DNA of 64,000 nucleotides from positions 1 through 64,000 of the forward strand of contig JAKLPV010000007.1 of NCBI GenBank assembly GCA_022013685.1. Reading direction: 5' to 3'. The notes under the pieces were generated by a model, which ran no database searches, was not told the DNA's origin, and saw only the letters and a program-made list of their open reading frames with translations. This document shows, piece by piece, positions 1 through 10,199 of this stretch. The first letter of the stretch is position 1. Every line of letters begins with the position of its first letter. The position numbers were made by a program, and so were the translations under genes. This DNA is from Anaerolineae bacterium. Lineage in GTDB: Bacteria; Chloroflexota; Anaerolineae; Anaerolineales; Villigracilaceae.

Positions 1-504
<504 letters not shown>

Positions 505-538
505 TTGAGTAGTCAAAAAATCACCAAAGACGTATTTG

Positions 539-2185
539 ATGAAATACTTTTGCCTATCATCCAAAAACTTGATGACTATTGGCTTTAAACACACACACGT
601 TTTTATTTTGGGTCTGTTATTTTTAGCGACTCTGTCAGTCAATCTAACCAAAGCTATACACATTGACGATACAGCTTACCTGGAAATGGCGCAAGCCATT
701 ATTAATGACCCACTGCATCCCCTGTCTCAAACAATTAACTGGCACAACACACAACAACCTATTTTCGTCTTAAATCAGCCGCCCCTCCTATCCTATTACC
801 TGGCTCTGATCATAATCATTTTTGGCGACTCTGAGATTGCATTACACATCTCCTGGTCAATCTTTAGCCTTGCCTCCATCATTCTTTTTTACTTACTGAT
901 TGGCAAGAACAAAGTAAATTCCCTATTCCTTACAAGCCTATTTGCTCTTAGCCCCGCCTTTTTGCCGGGACAAAATCTTATGTTCGATGTCCCCTTAATT
1001 TCTTTGTGGTTGCTTTTTTTTGGGGCAATATTGGCAGCAAGAGAAGATGAATCTAAGAGTTTTTATTTTTGGGCTGGTTGGGCGGTGGCACTGGCTCTAC
1101 TTGTAAAATATACCAGCCTTGTGCTTATCGTGATCTTTATTATTGTGATTGTTTATCGGTGTGACTGGAAATCTGCCTGGTATCTACTTATCCCGTTTGG
1201 CGTGATTATTCTTTGGTCTGCATTTAACTATTACGATATCGGTGCCATTCACATATTAGGACGCAATGTTTTAACCACGCTATCTGGCCAACAATACGCT
1301 TACAGAATGATTTCGGTGGTTGCGGGTTTGGGGCTTATTGCGCCATCTGCTTTGATGTTTTTGTGGCCCCGTAAAACAAATTTGTTGGAGAAAATCTTTC
1401 TAGGTTGTTTGGCGTTAGCCAGCCTGGGGATCTTTCTTTTTATTATTAACCAGGGTTATGCCAGGATACATGCTGTTGTATGGGCAATTCTTTTTGGCCA
1501 GGGTATTATTTTTTTATTGTTTGGCATATTGATCATTTACAGACAATTCACAATGCTTGAACTGAAACACCGGCGAAAGGAAACAGAAAAAATGGTAATC
1601 CTTTCTCTGTGGATAACAGGAACGATAGCTTTTATTGTACAATTTGCGCCATTTCTTGCGCTTCGTCACGTTCTGCTTATTCTTCCCCCTGTTTTGTTGC
1701 TACTTGGCGACTTTATTGAACAAAATAATATTGGGGGCGCGGCCAAAGTCACTGTTCTGATAATCACGGCTCTCCTTGGCTTGATATTTTCTATTTCCGA
1801 TTATCATTACGCTGATCTTAATCGTGAATATGCAGTTAAGATCAAATCAATGCTCCCAACCGATGCGCATATCTGGCAAGTGGGACATTGGGGTTGGCAA
1901 TGGTATGCAAAAAAGCAAGGAATGTTACAGTATGACCTGGATCAGACCGAATTACATCCCGGAGATTATCTGATCACTCCAGAATTTATCGACCGACAAG
2001 AAATCGTAATACCTGCCCACTTGTCATTACAATACGTTGGGAAATTAGAAGTGCCCGACTCGTTTATTTTATCAATTCAGACCCTGCCACTGTACTCATA
2101 TAGCTTTCCAGAAGTACCCCCTTTAAGAGTTGAACCGCCTGGATTTTCCTTTTCGATCCAAAAAGTTGTTTCTGCTCCAGAATAA
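539..2185 (+). CDS. GT-C fold membrane glycosyltransferase (ArnT/PMT, GT39-like)
   Basis: A 548-residue polytopic membrane protein with about a dozen hydrophobic segments. The first outside loop carries an acidic pair (HIDDTAYLEMA), where ArnT/PMT-type enzymes have their catalytic acid, and the following QPPLLSYYLAL stretch resembles the conserved QPPL..Y of GT39 proteins. Such enzymes move a sugar from a polyprenyl-phosphate carrier onto an extracytoplasmic acceptor; the acceptor here is unknown. ATG at 539 is preferred over the TTG one codon upstream, and another in-frame ATG lies at 572. Base composition is clearly more AT-rich than the flanking tgt and uppP, suggesting recent acquisition. 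uppP, the carrier-recycling enzyme, follows 26 bases later. Confidence 0.7.
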   Translation: MKYFCLSSKNLMTIGFKHTHVFILGLLFLATLSVNLTKAIHIDDTAYLEMAQAIINDPLHPLSQTINWHNTQQPIFVLNQPPLLSYYLALIIIIFGDSEIALHISWSIFSLASIILFYLLIGKNKVNSLFLTSLFALSPAFLPGQNLMFDVPLISLWLLFFGAILAAREDESKSFYFWAGWAVALALLVKYTSLVLIVIFIIVIVYRCDWKSAWYLLIPFGVIILWSAFNYYDIGAIHILGRNVLTTLSGQQYAYRMISVVAGLGLIAPSALMFLWPRKTNLLEKIFLGCLALASLGIFLFIINQGYARIHAVVWAILFGQGIIFLLFGILIIYRQFTMLELKHRRKETEKMVILSLWITGTIAFIVQFAPFLALRHVLLILPPVLLLLGDFIEQNNIGGAAKVTVLIITALLGLIFSISDYHYADLNREYAVKIKSMLPTDAHIWQVGHWGWQWYAKKQGMLQYDLDQTELHPGDYLITPEFIDRQEIVIPAHLSLQYVGKLEVPDSFILSIQTLPLYSYSFPEVPPLRVEPPGFSFSIQKVVSAPE

Positions 2186-2211
2186 ACTAAAAACATGTCG
2201 GAGATTTAAAA

Positions 2212-3075
2212 ATGACCATTCTCTACGCTCTCCTGCTCGGTATCATTCAAGGACTAACTGAATTCATCCCGGTCTCATCCACCGCTCATCTGCTCATCAC
2301 ACAGAACCTGCTTGGTATCCCGGCTGACAGCGCCACATTCTCGTTTTTGGTGATTGTCCAACTGGGCACGCTGGTTTCGCTCTTCATTTTTTACTGGCAA
2401 GACTTGCTTAAAATTATGCGTGCCACGTTTCAGGTGTCAGGTGTCATGTTAAAGAAATTCCGGTCAGGCCCAGGACAAGCCTGGAATCTGACACCTGAAA
2501 CCATCTCACCTGATGCCCTGCTCGGCTTTTACATCATTCTTGCCACCATCCCGGCTCTGCTGGCAGGCTACCTTCTTAGAGATGCGGTCGAGGCTCTTTT
2601 TCGCCAGCCCATGCTCCAGGCCTCGATGCGGCTTTTCGCAGCAGCCATCCTGCTCAGCCTGGCGGAACGTTTCAGCCGCAAGAATCGCCAGTTGGAAGGG
2701 ATGAACTGGCTCGACGCGCTGGTGATCGGCGTCTTCCAGGTCATCGCGGTTTTCCCAGGGGCCTCGCGCAGCGGAACAACCATCAGCGGCGGCATGTTTC
2801 GCGGGTTTGACCGCCCGTCAGCAGCGCGGTTTGCTTTCCTGATGTCCATTCCGGTCATGCTGGCGGCAGGAGCGTACGAGATGCTGGATGTGCTGCAAAT
2901 GCCGGACCTGGGCGCGTTCCTGCCGCTGCTGGCGGTCGGGTTTGTCAGTGCGGCCATCACCGGTTGGTTCGCCATCCGCTGGCTGATTGCATTTTTGGGA
3001 AAGCGCTCCTTATACGGTTTTGCTGTCTATTGTGCGCTGGTTGGCTCAGCCTGCCTGGCCGCTTACCTTCTCTAA
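2212..3075 (+). CDS. uppP: Undecaprenyl-diphosphatase UppP/BacA
   Basis: Integral membrane phosphatase that recycles undecaprenyl pyrophosphate for wall and polysaccharide synthesis. The 287-residue protein shows the family signatures LGIIQGLTEFIPVSSTAHL at the N-terminus and FPGASRSGTTISGG in the middle (catalytic Glu, Ser and Arg). Residues about 73-97 are unlike the family: they are encoded by a repeat-like insert bounded by a 13-bp inverted repeat and sit in a cytoplasmic loop (see separate repeat entry). The reading frame is intact through it, so the gene is probably functional. It is followed after 12 bases by the M20 peptidase gene, suggesting cotranscription. Confidence 0.93.
   Translation: MTILYALLLGIIQGLTEFIPVSSTAHLLITQNLLGIPADSATFSFLVIVQLGTLVSLFIFYWQDLLKIMRATFQVSGVMLKKFRSGPGQAWNLTPETISPDALLGFYIILATIPALLAGYLLRDAVEALFRQPMLQASMRLFAAAILLSLAERFSRKNRQLEGMNWLDALVIGVFQVIAVFPGASRSGTTISGGMFRGFDRPSAARFAFLMSIPVMLAAGAYEMLDVLQMPDLGAFLPLLAVGFVSAAITGWFAIRWLIAFLGKRSLYGFAVYCALVGSACLAAYLL
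2428..2500. repeat. Palindromic insert inside uppP
   Basis: A 13-bp inverted repeat (TTTCAGGTGTCAG and its exact complement) encloses 47 bases within uppP. The left arm is followed by a second partial copy of the CAGGTGTCA unit. The segment reads through in frame and adds roughly 20-25 residues to a loop where UppP proteins are usually shorter. Confidence 0.7.
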
Positions 3076-3087
3076 CAAAGGAATTTT

Positions 3088-4209
3088 ATGTCATCCCTGA
3101 ATTTCGATGCCCGTTTCATGGTCGACCTGCTTAAGCGGCTGGTCGAGACCGAATCGCCTTCCAATGACAAAGCCGCAGTGGACCGTGTTGGCGCGATTGT
3201 GGCTGAAGAATGTCGGAACCTTGGCGCAATGGTTGAAATTATGCCCAATGGAACAACCGGAAATCACATCGTTGCCCGTTGGGGGAGCGGGCAGGTCAAG
3301 AGCCTGCTAATTCTGTGCCACATGGACACAGTTTTCCCGCTCGGAACGCTGCCCAGGATGCCTTATTACGAAAAAGACGGCAAAATTTTTGGCCCCGGCA
3401 CCCTGGACATGAAAGGCGGAATCGTGATTACGCTGGGGGCGATTGCCGCCATGCGTCAGGCTGGTCAGATGCCCGATAGGCCGATTGTGGCCGCGTTTAC
3501 ATCTGACGAGGAGATTGGCAGCGGCACTTCGCGTGGGCTGATTGAAACCCTGGCCCGTCAGGCCGAGATGGTTTTTGTGCTCGAATCCGGGCTGCTGGAC
3601 GGCTCGCTCAAAACCTGGCGCAAAGGCGTTGGCGATTTCCTGATCAAGGTCAAGGGTCGGGCAGCTCATTCGGGCGGCGATCACGAAAAGGGTCGCAACG
3701 CGATCGAGGAGATGGCCCACCAAGTGTTGGCCATTCAAAAAATGACCGACTACGAACGCGGTACGACCCTCAATGTTGGCATTATCCGCGGCGGGTTTGC
3801 CGCCAATGTCGTGCCGGATGAATGCGAAATAGATGTGGATATGCGCGTTCTCCAGCCGGACGAAGCCGAGCGCATCCGGGCAGCCATGCAGGCTTTGCAG
3901 CCGGTTTTGGAAGGTACTTCTATTGAAGTCATGGGCGCGCTCAATCGCCCGCCCTTGCCGTATAATGAAGTCAATCGAGCCGCTTTCGAGAAGGCTTTCC
4001 AGATTGCCGAATCTGTACTGGGCCTGGAACTGTGTGCAGGCGGCGCAGGCGGCGCTTCGGACGCTAACTTCGTCGCCCCGCTGGGCGTGCCGGTGCTGGA
4101 CGGTCTGGGCGCGGTCGGCGAGGGATTCCACTCGGAGCGCGAATATATTTTCAAAGACAGCCTGGTTGAGCGTGCCCGCCTGATGGCGGCCTTGTTGCAG
4201 AACTGGTAA
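3088..4209 (+). CDS. M20-family metallopeptidase (glutamate carboxypeptidase/CPG2-like)
   Basis: A 373-residue di-zinc hydrolase of the M20/M28 clan, most like carboxypeptidase G2 and ArgE/DapE relatives, removing an acyl or glutamyl group from a small substrate in the cytoplasm. Metal-ligand motifs are present in order: CHMDTVFPLG (first His and Asp), GPGTLDMKGG (bridging Asp), FTSDEEIGS (catalytic Glu pair), LESG and, near the C-terminus, GEGFHSERE (last His). The dimerisation domain lies in between (KGRAAHSGGDHEKG). No signal peptide is seen. The exact substrate cannot be told from sequence. The phosphatase gene follows after 23 bases. Confidence 0.85.
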   Translation: MSSLNFDARFMVDLLKRLVETESPSNDKAAVDRVGAIVAEECRNLGAMVEIMPNGTTGNHIVARWGSGQVKSLLILCHMDTVFPLGTLPRMPYYEKDGKIFGPGTLDMKGGIVITLGAIAAMRQAGQMPDRPIVAAFTSDEEIGSGTSRGLIETLARQAEMVFVLESGLLDGSLKTWRKGVGDFLIKVKGRAAHSGGDHEKGRNAIEEMAHQVLAIQKMTDYERGTTLNVGIIRGGFAANVVPDECEIDVDMRVLQPDEAERIRAAMQALQPVLEGTSIEVMGALNRPPLPYNEVNRAAFEKAFQIAESVLGLELCAGGAGGASDANFVAPLGVPVLDGLGAVGEGFHSEREYIFKDSLVERARLMAALLQNW

Positions 4210-4232
4210 TTTTTCAAACTTTAGGAGCATTT

Positions 4233-4871
4233 ATGCCAATTTTCTTGCTGATTCGCCATGGGGAGAACGATTACGTCAAGGCCGGCAAGCTGCCTGGTCG
4301 CGTGGCGGGCATCCACCTGAACGAGCGCGGATTGGCGCAGGCGGCCGCCTTGGGGGAATCGCTCAAGGCAGCGCCCCTGGCCGCGATTTACAGCAGCCCG
4401 CTCGAAAGGGCGCTTGAAACGTCCGCGCCCATCGCTGCCGGGCGCGGACTGGAAATCCAGCTCATCCCTGATCTGATGGATACCGATGTCGGTGAGTGGC
4501 AGGCTGAGGAACTAAAGAAACTCTACAAACTGCCCGAATGGAAAACGGTTCAGCAGGCGCCTTCGCGGTTTACATTTCCCGGCGGCGAATCCTTCCTGGC
4601 CTGCCAGGCGCGCATGGTGGCGGTTTTTGAGTCGTTGGTCCAAAAACATGCGGATGATGAAATTGTGGCGGTCGTTTTTCATGCCGATCCCGTCAAACTG
4701 GTTTTGGCCTATTATTTGGGCATGCCCTTGGACACTTTTCAGCGCCTGGGCTGTGATACCGCTTCGCTGAGTATCCTGCGCCTGGGAAAAGGCGGCGCGC
4801 AGGTCAGCGGAATGAATCTCAAGCCACCGTTTGCGCTTCCGGCGCCGGGGAAAAAGGGAAGAAAAAAATGA
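4233..4871 (+). CDS. Histidine phosphatase family protein
   Basis: A 212-residue member of the phosphoglycerate-mutase-like superfamily. The phosphate-accepting histidine is in LIRHGEND at residues 5-12; the later YSSPLERALETSAPIA stretch supplies the conserved Arg, and VVFHADPVKLVL the second catalytic His. The C-terminus is a lysine-rich tail (PGKKGRKK). Mutase, cofactor phosphatase and sugar-phosphatase activities share this fold, so the substrate remains open. It has a short spacing after the peptidase gene and converges on the ROK gene, with a long inverted repeat in the gap. Confidence 0.85.
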   Translation: MPIFLLIRHGENDYVKAGKLPGRVAGIHLNERGLAQAAALGESLKAAPLAAIYSSPLERALETSAPIAAGRGLEIQLIPDLMDTDVGEWQAEELKKLYKLPEWKTVQQAPSRFTFPGGESFLACQARMVAVFESLVQKHADDEIVAVVFHADPVKLVLAYYLGMPLDTFQRLGCDTASLSILRLGKGGAQVSGMNLKPPFALPAPGKKGRKK

Positions 4872-4873
4872 AT

Positions 4874-4994
4874 CAAGTCCTGAGCGGAGGGCATAGCCCG
4901 CAGTCGAAGGACGGTTGAGCGGAGACAGTTCTTTTCAGAATCGTCCTTCAACTGCCGCCCTTCGTATGCACTCCGGGCCTCCGCTCAGGACTTG
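4874..4994. repeat. Long inverted repeat between convergent genes (CCTGAGCG...GTCGAAGG family)
   Basis: The ends form a perfect 17-bp inverted repeat (CAAGTCCTGAGCGGAGG), with further internal complementary blocks around AGTCGAAGGACGG. The element can fold into a large cruciform or RNA hairpin and may end transcription from both sides. Related CCCTGAG/GTCGAAGG units occur near 24200, 25620 and 62402. Confidence 0.7.
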
Positions 4995-5010
4995 TTGTTT
5001 CTTAACCAAC

Positions 5011-6399
5011 CTACAGCGCCGGTAAACTGGCTGCCGCGATGGACTGCCCGACCCGCCGGCTTTTCTCGTCTGGCAACTGTACATGGATGCGCTTTGCCAG
5101 CTTGGGGAATTCGCCTTTCAGCACCTTGTGCGCGCCTTCCAGCAGCATGTCGCCGCCGCGTCCGGACGTGCAGCGCCCCAAAATCAGGACATGTTTGATG
5201 TCGTAGAATTCGGCATAGTGCGCCAAGCCATAGCCCAGGTAAATGCCCATGCATTCCCAGATTTTGAGCGCACCCTCGTGACCGGTTTCCAGCTTTTCTT
5301 GCACGAACTTTAACTTTTCAGCGTCGGTGACGCCGCTTGGGATTTCGATTCCCGCGCGTGGGGCCAGACGGAAAACGCACTGCTGCGAGAAATACTGCGA
5401 GCCGCAGCCGATGTCGCCTGACCACTCATCCACCGCCGCAGACGGGTTGTAATCGACCGGGGCAAAGGCCAGTTCGCTCAACCAGTTTTGGATGTGGCCG
5501 TGCATATCGACATAGCCGACTGCTTCGCTCGAGCCTAGCGCAATGCCCAGAATGCCGGTGTCGTCCATCGACATCGAGCCTGCCAGGGCGGTCACATCGC
5601 CATCGTTGATGATTTCCAGCGCTACGCCCAGTTCCTCGCGGATGCGCAAGAACATATCGTGGATCTGGTCATATTTTTCGCGCGGGACGTTGCGAAACAA
5701 GGAAGCCACCATCGGACGGTTATCGATGTAAATACCAGCCGAAGATCCGCCAATGGCATCGACGCGCGGCATTTTGCTCGCGGCGGTTTTCAGCGCGGTC
5801 ATGACCTCGTTATAGTGATAGCCGGGGTCGCTGTTTTTACGCGGCTCCCAGATGACCTCTTCGCTGTAAATCGCTTCGCCATCGACCACCGCGCTAACCT
5901 TGCGATCGGATGCGCCCAGGTCGAAGCCGATCCGGCAGCCGTTCAGGTGCCGCCCCAGGGCCTTGCCGCTTTCTTTCGCCGCGGGAACATCTTCAGGGGC
6001 GCACGGTACGACGGTAAATGTCTGTTCGTAAACTTGTTCGCCCATAAATTCATAATCGAACTTGCGCTCACCTGCGGGGGAATACAATTTTTGCAGGTGC
6101 TCACCAATGCTGCGCGGCCCGCCGACGTAGACTTTGAAACCGCCTTTGGCCCACAACAGAAATTTGACAATCCGCTCCACATAATACAGATTCTCAACGG
6201 CGCGCGGATGGCCTTCGGGGAAGACAGCCGCTTCGAAGCGCGAAACCTCGCCGTGAGCGCGTTCCAGCCCCAGGATGAGTGGAACACCCACCCCGGCGGT
6301 ATCGGCGCGGAACTGACGATTGACCAGCGCAGCCGGGCGGAAGTCCGGCTCCAGCGGCGGCACGAATTTGGGAGCGACAAGCTGAAGGGAAGTAGACAT
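5011..6399 (-). CDS. ROK-family protein (sugar kinase-like)
   Basis: A 462-residue protein with a ROK/actin-like ATPase fold in its second half: GFDLGASDRKVSAVV is the phosphate-binding start, GGSSAGIYIDN and EIINDGDVTALAG match the sugar-binding region, and ILGIALGSSEAVGY the adenosine side. The first 150 residues are an extra domain not usual for short glucokinases. It may phosphorylate a sugar or act as a sugar-sensing protein; the classical zinc-site CXCGXXGC motif is not obvious, although GCGSQYF is similar. ATG at 6399 has an AGGAAAG ribosome site. A LacI-type operator sits directly upstream, linking it to glpD and the GPH transporter. Confidence 0.75.
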   Translation of the reverse strand: MSTSLQLVAPKFVPPLEPDFRPAALVNRQFRADTAGVGVPLILGLERAHGEVSRFEAAVFPEGHPRAVENLYYVERIVKFLLWAKGGFKVYVGGPRSIGEHLQKLYSPAGERKFDYEFMGEQVYEQTFTVVPCAPEDVPAAKESGKALGRHLNGCRIGFDLGASDRKVSAVVDGEAIYSEEVIWEPRKNSDPGYHYNEVMTALKTAASKMPRVDAIGGSSAGIYIDNRPMVASLFRNVPREKYDQIHDMFLRIREELGVALEIINDGDVTALAGSMSMDDTGILGIALGSSEAVGYVDMHGHIQNWLSELAFAPVDYNPSAAVDEWSGDIGCGSQYFSQQCVFRLAPRAGIEIPSGVTDAEKLKFVQEKLETGHEGALKIWECMGIYLGYGLAHYAEFYDIKHVLILGRCTSGRGGDMLLEGAHKVLKGEFPKLAKRIHVQLPDEKSRRVGQSIAAASLPAL

Positions 6400-6435
6400 G
6401 ATTTCTTTCCTGAATAATGATGGGATTCGAAGCAA

Positions 6436-6449
6436 TGTAAGCGGTTACA
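6436..6449 (-). promoter_or_regulatory. LacI-type operator TGTAAGCGGTTACA upstream of the ROK gene
   Basis: A 14-bp near-palindrome, flanked by A and T, lies between a TATAAT-like -10 on the minus strand and the ROK start codon, so a bound repressor would cover the transcription start. It fits the pattern TGTNANCGGTNACA also seen before glpD and the GPH transporter. Confidence 0.7.
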
Positions 6450-6464
6450 TTGACAATTTCCCCA

Positions 6465-6470
6465 ATTATA
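6465..6470 (-). promoter_or_regulatory. Promoter -10 box for the ROK gene
   Basis: TATAAT on the minus strand, 15 bases before the operator. No good -35 is visible at 17 bases, so the promoter may need an activator or be weak. Confidence 0.5.
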
Positions 6471-6477
6471 CAACAAA

Positions 6478-6807
6478 TCAGAAAGAAAAAAATATGGATG
6501 GCAACGCCAGGATTAAGACAGCCGTGATGATAGTTCCCGCAATCATCAACTTCCCGTAGGTGACAGCCTGTTTACCTCTTGAGTGATCAATTCGTCCCCT
6601 TGGTCTGAGTATGGAAACTTGATTCTTGACTGAACTAATGCCAATGAACAAGTGCAGGGGGAGTATCATCAGTAAACCCCATTTGAATGAATTTGCCAGG
6701 TATAAGGACAGCAAACTCAATGGAATAAAAAGCAGCATTGCTGCCAGGAAAGCCGCATACTGAAAAATGATGATTCGTTTCTCATCATCTTTGGGCTTTA
6801 TTTCCAT
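6478..6807 (-). CDS. Small membrane protein of unknown function
   Basis: 109 residues with three hydrophobic segments (about residues 15-35, 40-58 and 88-107) and a basic loop (RPRGRIDHSRGKQ) between the second and third. I recognise no family. A strong GGAGGAG ribosome site precedes the ATG, which supports translation. It lies 26 bases after the PQQ-type lipoprotein gene on the same strand and is AT-rich like that gene, so the two probably form one unit, perhaps acquired together. Confidence 0.6.
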   Translation of the reverse strand: MEIKPKDDEKRIIIFQYAAFLAAMLLFIPLSLLSLYLANSFKWGLLMILPLHLFIGISSVKNQVSILRPRGRIDHSRGKQAVTYGKLMIAGTIITAVLILALPSIFFSF

Positions 6808-6833
6808 ATGTTAACTCCTCCAAGTGACTTGTG

Positions 6834-7835
6834 CTATGGGTTGACAACCTTAAACGCAATAATCTGATTGCTATTGATAAAAGATACCACGATCACATCA
6901 TTGCTGGGGTCACCGGCAACATAGTATCCTCCGATATATGGCGCCCTGATATCAAATTCAGGCAGGAATTTGACCCTGGAAATCTCATTGCCCATAGCCC
7001 TGTCGAGCGAGACCAAACTGCTGTCCTTGCTGATGTAATAAATCTTCCTGTCGGTGATGTAAAGATTGCCCACTGCGTCGTTGGGTACGCTCCAAGTTAT
7101 TTTTCCGGTGGCTTGCTCTATGGAATGGATGTTCTTCCAAGCCGTGACAAAAATGGTTTCGCCATCAACGATAGGGGCCGTATCGTACGACCCGACATCT
7201 ACGCGCCATAGTTCTTGCATCGAAGACGCATCGACTGCTCTGATAGCCAAAACATCGTTCATGTACAGCACATTATTGATTTCAAGGTATACGCTCTTTG
7301 TACTATGGAAGTTCTTGATAATTTCACCGTTTTTGTTCAGCACGAAAAAATTGGAAGTGCTGGTGTAAACGAAAATTTTATCTTCCGCAGCATATAGGGA
7401 TGATACGCTTTTCTCCCAAGGAAACGACGTTTCCCAGAGCAATTCCCCGCTTTGAATGTTGTAAGATATCACTCTGGCCTGCCCACAGGTTCCGGTGTAC
7501 AAATATTCTCCGTCGACAATAATCTCGCACCCCAAGCGCGTTATTGGCGTTACATCGTTGCCACTTAAACTGTCAAGGGCATAGGTTTTCTGCAATAAAT
7601 TTTTTCCTACCCAACCACGTAAAACAATTTTCCCTGGAGAACCAATCATAAAGGGCTGCCCCCAATTATGCTCCATTTTTACATCGTTTCTATCCCAAAG
7701 GAAAACATAATCGCCATTGGTTTCCAACACATATTCTGGTTTGGGGCTTTCCAGTAGGATGGGGTAGATGACAGAACAGCCTGGCATAAATAAACTCAGA
7801 ATAAGAAGAAGTAAACAGACATTCTTTGTTTTCAT
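6834..7835 (-). CDS. PQQ-like beta-propeller lipoprotein
   Basis: 333 residues starting with a lipoprotein signal (LLLLILSLFMPGC, lipobox cysteine near residue 20). The body contains repeated blades of the PQQ/WD-like type, e.g. ELLWETSFPWEK, ELWRVDVGSYDTAP and KITWSVPNDA, each with the A/G-x-x-W docking pattern, so it is an eight-bladed-type propeller resembling BamB folds. In a monoderm cell it would be anchored on the outer face of the membrane. Function is unknown. ATG at 7835 is chosen over the GTG two codons earlier because CAGGTG lies at the right distance. It starts 27 bases after the transglutaminase gene. Confidence 0.75.
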   Translation of the reverse strand: MKTKNVCLLLLILSLFMPGCSVIYPILLESPKPEYVLETNGDYVFLWDRNDVKMEHNWGQPFMIGSPGKIVLRGWVGKNLLQKTYALDSLSGNDVTPITRLGCEIIVDGEYLYTGTCGQARVISYNIQSGELLWETSFPWEKSVSSLYAAEDKIFVYTSTSNFFVLNKNGEIIKNFHSTKSVYLEINNVLYMNDVLAIRAVDASSMQELWRVDVGSYDTAPIVDGETIFVTAWKNIHSIEQATGKITWSVPNDAVGNLYITDRKIYYISKDSSLVSLDRAMGNEISRVKFLPEFDIRAPYIGGYYVAGDPSNDVIVVSFINSNQIIAFKVVNP

Positions 7836-7862
7836 AGACACCTGTTATTTCTTTTCACAATT

Positions 7863-10199
7863 TCACAACCGCCAGTGCAGCCGCGCCCAGGCTTTTTCTG
7901 CCAGTTTGGCATCTTTCATGCCTGGGAGGTGCGCGCTGAACAGGGACAGTTGATACAACTCTGCGATTTGTTCCACATCTTTTGCGGCATTCTCCTGGCG
8001 CTGTTGCATTTTGACATCCGGGATATCCGTTACCAGATGCGTTTTTAACACCTCAGCAAACTCCTGTGGAGTCTGGCTGGCGCGAAACCCGGATTTGAGA
8101 ATTTTTACCCCGCGCCGCTGCATGGCTTGATACACCCGTCCGATTTGGCGCACAGCTGGCGGACGCGGGTCGCCCCAATCGCGCAGCAAATAGCGTAGAC
8201 CGAGCACCAGCCCGGCCAGCAGGGCTGCCAGCGCCAGCCAGGGAAGGAAGACGGGCAAACCGACCAGCCAGCGCCACAGCCACATCAGGGGCGGTTCCTC
8301 TATTTTTTCCGGCGGTATGTAGGGCAGCGCAGCCGCCCCTGTGCCCACGCGCTGGAATCCCGGCTGGCTGGCGGTCGGTTCGAACTCGACCCAGCCTACT
8401 TGTGGAAAATAGACCTCGACCCATGAGTGTGCATCTGCTTCGCGCACAGTGTAGGTCGCCTGCACCGGGTCATATGTCCCGCCGACATAGCCCACCACCA
8501 GCCGGGCCGGGACGCCCGAAGCGCGCGCCAGAACCACCATTGCCGAAGCGTAATAATCGCAATAGCCTTCGCCCAGGTCGAACAGGAAGTAATCGACGGG
8601 GTCCCTGCCGGTTGGCGGGGCGGGCACGTCTAGCGTGTAGATGTAATTTGTCCGCAGGTAGCGCTCAATGGCCTCGGCCCGGTCGTACAGGCTGGGAGCC
8701 GTGGCCGTGATTTCGCGCGCCAGGGCCGTCACCCGGCCGGGAAGCGGCGGCAGGGCCAGGTATTTGGTCCGCACCCAATCGGGGTAGTCCGGCCAAATCT
8801 CGCGCAGGGTTGCCACATCCACTGTTGTTATCAGCGAGGTAACCTGGTAAGTGCTGACCGGGCTGCTGGCGCGATATAGATCTGCGCTGCCGTTGGGAGC
8901 GGCTGGCAGGGTCAGGCGCGCCAGCACATTGCGCCACTCAGCCCGGATCGGCGCATTCGAGCTTTCCAGCAGCCCGGCCCGATAGATCAGGGTTTCATTT
9001 TCGCTATTGAGAATCTCAAATTCGTGCCGTACGCGTCGATAATATTCCGGTTTTTCGACGGCCAGAATTTCACTTGCCGGGTAATCGGCTGTTGCGATTG
9101 CGCTGCTGGCCCAGCCCTGGCCGCTGTAATAATCATAAGTGTAGGCGCGCCAGTAATAGCGCGGAGCATCGATCTGGATGTCGACGCGCGGCACGGGTGA
9201 AAAATCATTCGTCCGCACCTGCATGACCAGCGTTTCCGAAAGCTCAACGCCGCCGCCCAACAGATGGTCGCGTGGCAGCCCGGCTGCGATCCGTTCACCC
9301 GCCGCGCCGGATGAGCCGCTTCCGCTCCTCACCGGCGTCCCCGACCCTGTTTCTCCTGCCTGCGCCGTCCGGCGCTCCTCCCAGGCCCGGCGGATTTCAT
9401 CGACCGAGACCGATGGCGTCATCCCGGCCAGGCCGACCACCAGCGCCGCCAGCGCCAGCGAACTGACGATGCTGTTCACTCCCGCGTTTTCGGAGTAATC
9501 GACCCTGGCGCGCAGCCACTCGCGCAGACGGTTTTCGTAGCGGTTCAGCCCAAGCAGCGCCACAAAAATGAACAGACTGAACCACAATAGCATCGTTTCA
9601 TCCTGGCGGTAAACATCCAACAGCCAGGCTTGCAGGGCCAGCAGCGGCAAAAGCGCCCCGAACACATCTGACCGGCGCCCCAACATCCAGGCCACCCAAC
9701 CTGCCAGCAGCCAGAACGCGATCAGCCACATCAGCCCATCCACCACCGTATCTTCGAGCGTGCGCCCCTGCGAAAATGCCGCCAGCCATTGCCCCCAACG
9801 TGAGAGCAGGCCTGTCATGCGCGCGTTTAATTCAAAAAACAACCCGGCCAGCGCGCTCAGGTCGAGCGGTTCGCGGTTCAGCCGCACAAAAAAGATGGAG
9901 AATGCCTCGATAAACAGGCTGGATACTATTCCTGAAATCCTGGCCGTCAAAATGGTTAAAACGCCCACCCCGGCGGATGCGTACACCCCGCCGGCCTTTA
10001 TCGCTGACCAGCGGCCTTGCGCCAACGCCCAGGCCAGCACCGCTCCTGTCAGGGTGAATGCGATTAAGCCAACCGGTGCGGCGTCTGTCAGGGAACGATT
10101 GGCATCCCCGGCCACGCAGGCCAGCGCCAGGCATACGGCAACCAATAGCCACCACCTGCGCGGATTTTCAAGTGAGAACCAGTTCAGGGTTCGTCTCAT
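7863..10199 (-). CDS. TgpA-like transmembrane transglutaminase-domain protein
   Basis: 778 residues: an N-terminal block of about seven membrane helices (DUF3488/TgpA type), an outside transglutaminase core, one more helix ([20 protein letters not shown]) and a C-terminal DUF4129 tail. The catalytic triad is visible in [17 protein letters not shown] (Cys), [10 protein letters not shown] (His) and GWVEFEPT (Asp/Glu position). TgpA proteins have protease- or transglutaminase-like activity; the substrate is unknown. The ATG overlaps the stop of the DUF58 gene in ATGA, indicating translational coupling. The open frame continues upstream to 10475 but that part overlaps the DUF58 coding region and is rejected. 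Confidence 0.88.
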   Translation of the reverse strand: MRRTLNWFSLENPRRWWLLVAVCLALACVAGDANRSLTDAAPVGLIAFTLTGAVLAWALAQGRWSAIKAGGVYASAGVGVLTILTARISGIVSSLFIEAFSIFFVRLNREPLDLSALAGLFFELNARMTGLLSRWGQWLAAFSQGRTLEDTVVDGLMWLIAFWLLAGWVAWMLGRRSDVFGALLPLLALQAWLLDVYRQDETMLLWFSLFIFVALLGLNRYENRLREWLRARVDYSENAGVNSIVSSLALAALVVGLAGMTPSVSVDEIRRAWEERRTAQAGETGSGTPVRSGSGSSGAAGERIAAGLPRDHLLGGGVELSETLVMQVRTNDFSPVPRVDIQIDAPRYYWRAYTYDYYSGQGWASSAIATADYPASEILAVEKPEYYRRVRHEFEILNSENETLIYRAGLLESSNAPIRAEWRNVLARLTLPAAPNGSADLYRASSPVSTYQVTSLITTVDVATLREIWPDYPDWVRTKYLALPPLPGRVTALAREITATAPSLYDRAEAIERYLRTNYIYTLDVPAPPTGRDPVDYFLFDLGEGYCDYYASAMVVLARASGVPARLVVGYVGGTYDPVQATYTVREADAHSWVEVYFPQVGWVEFEPTASQPGFQRVGTGAAALPYIPPEKIEEPPLMWLWRWLVGLPVFLPWLALAALLAGLVLGLRYLLRDWGDPRPPAVRQIGRVYQAMQRRGVKILKSGFRASQTPQEFAEVLKTHLVTDIPDVKMQQRQENAAKDVEQIAELYQLSLFSAHLPGMKDAKLAEKAWARLHWRL

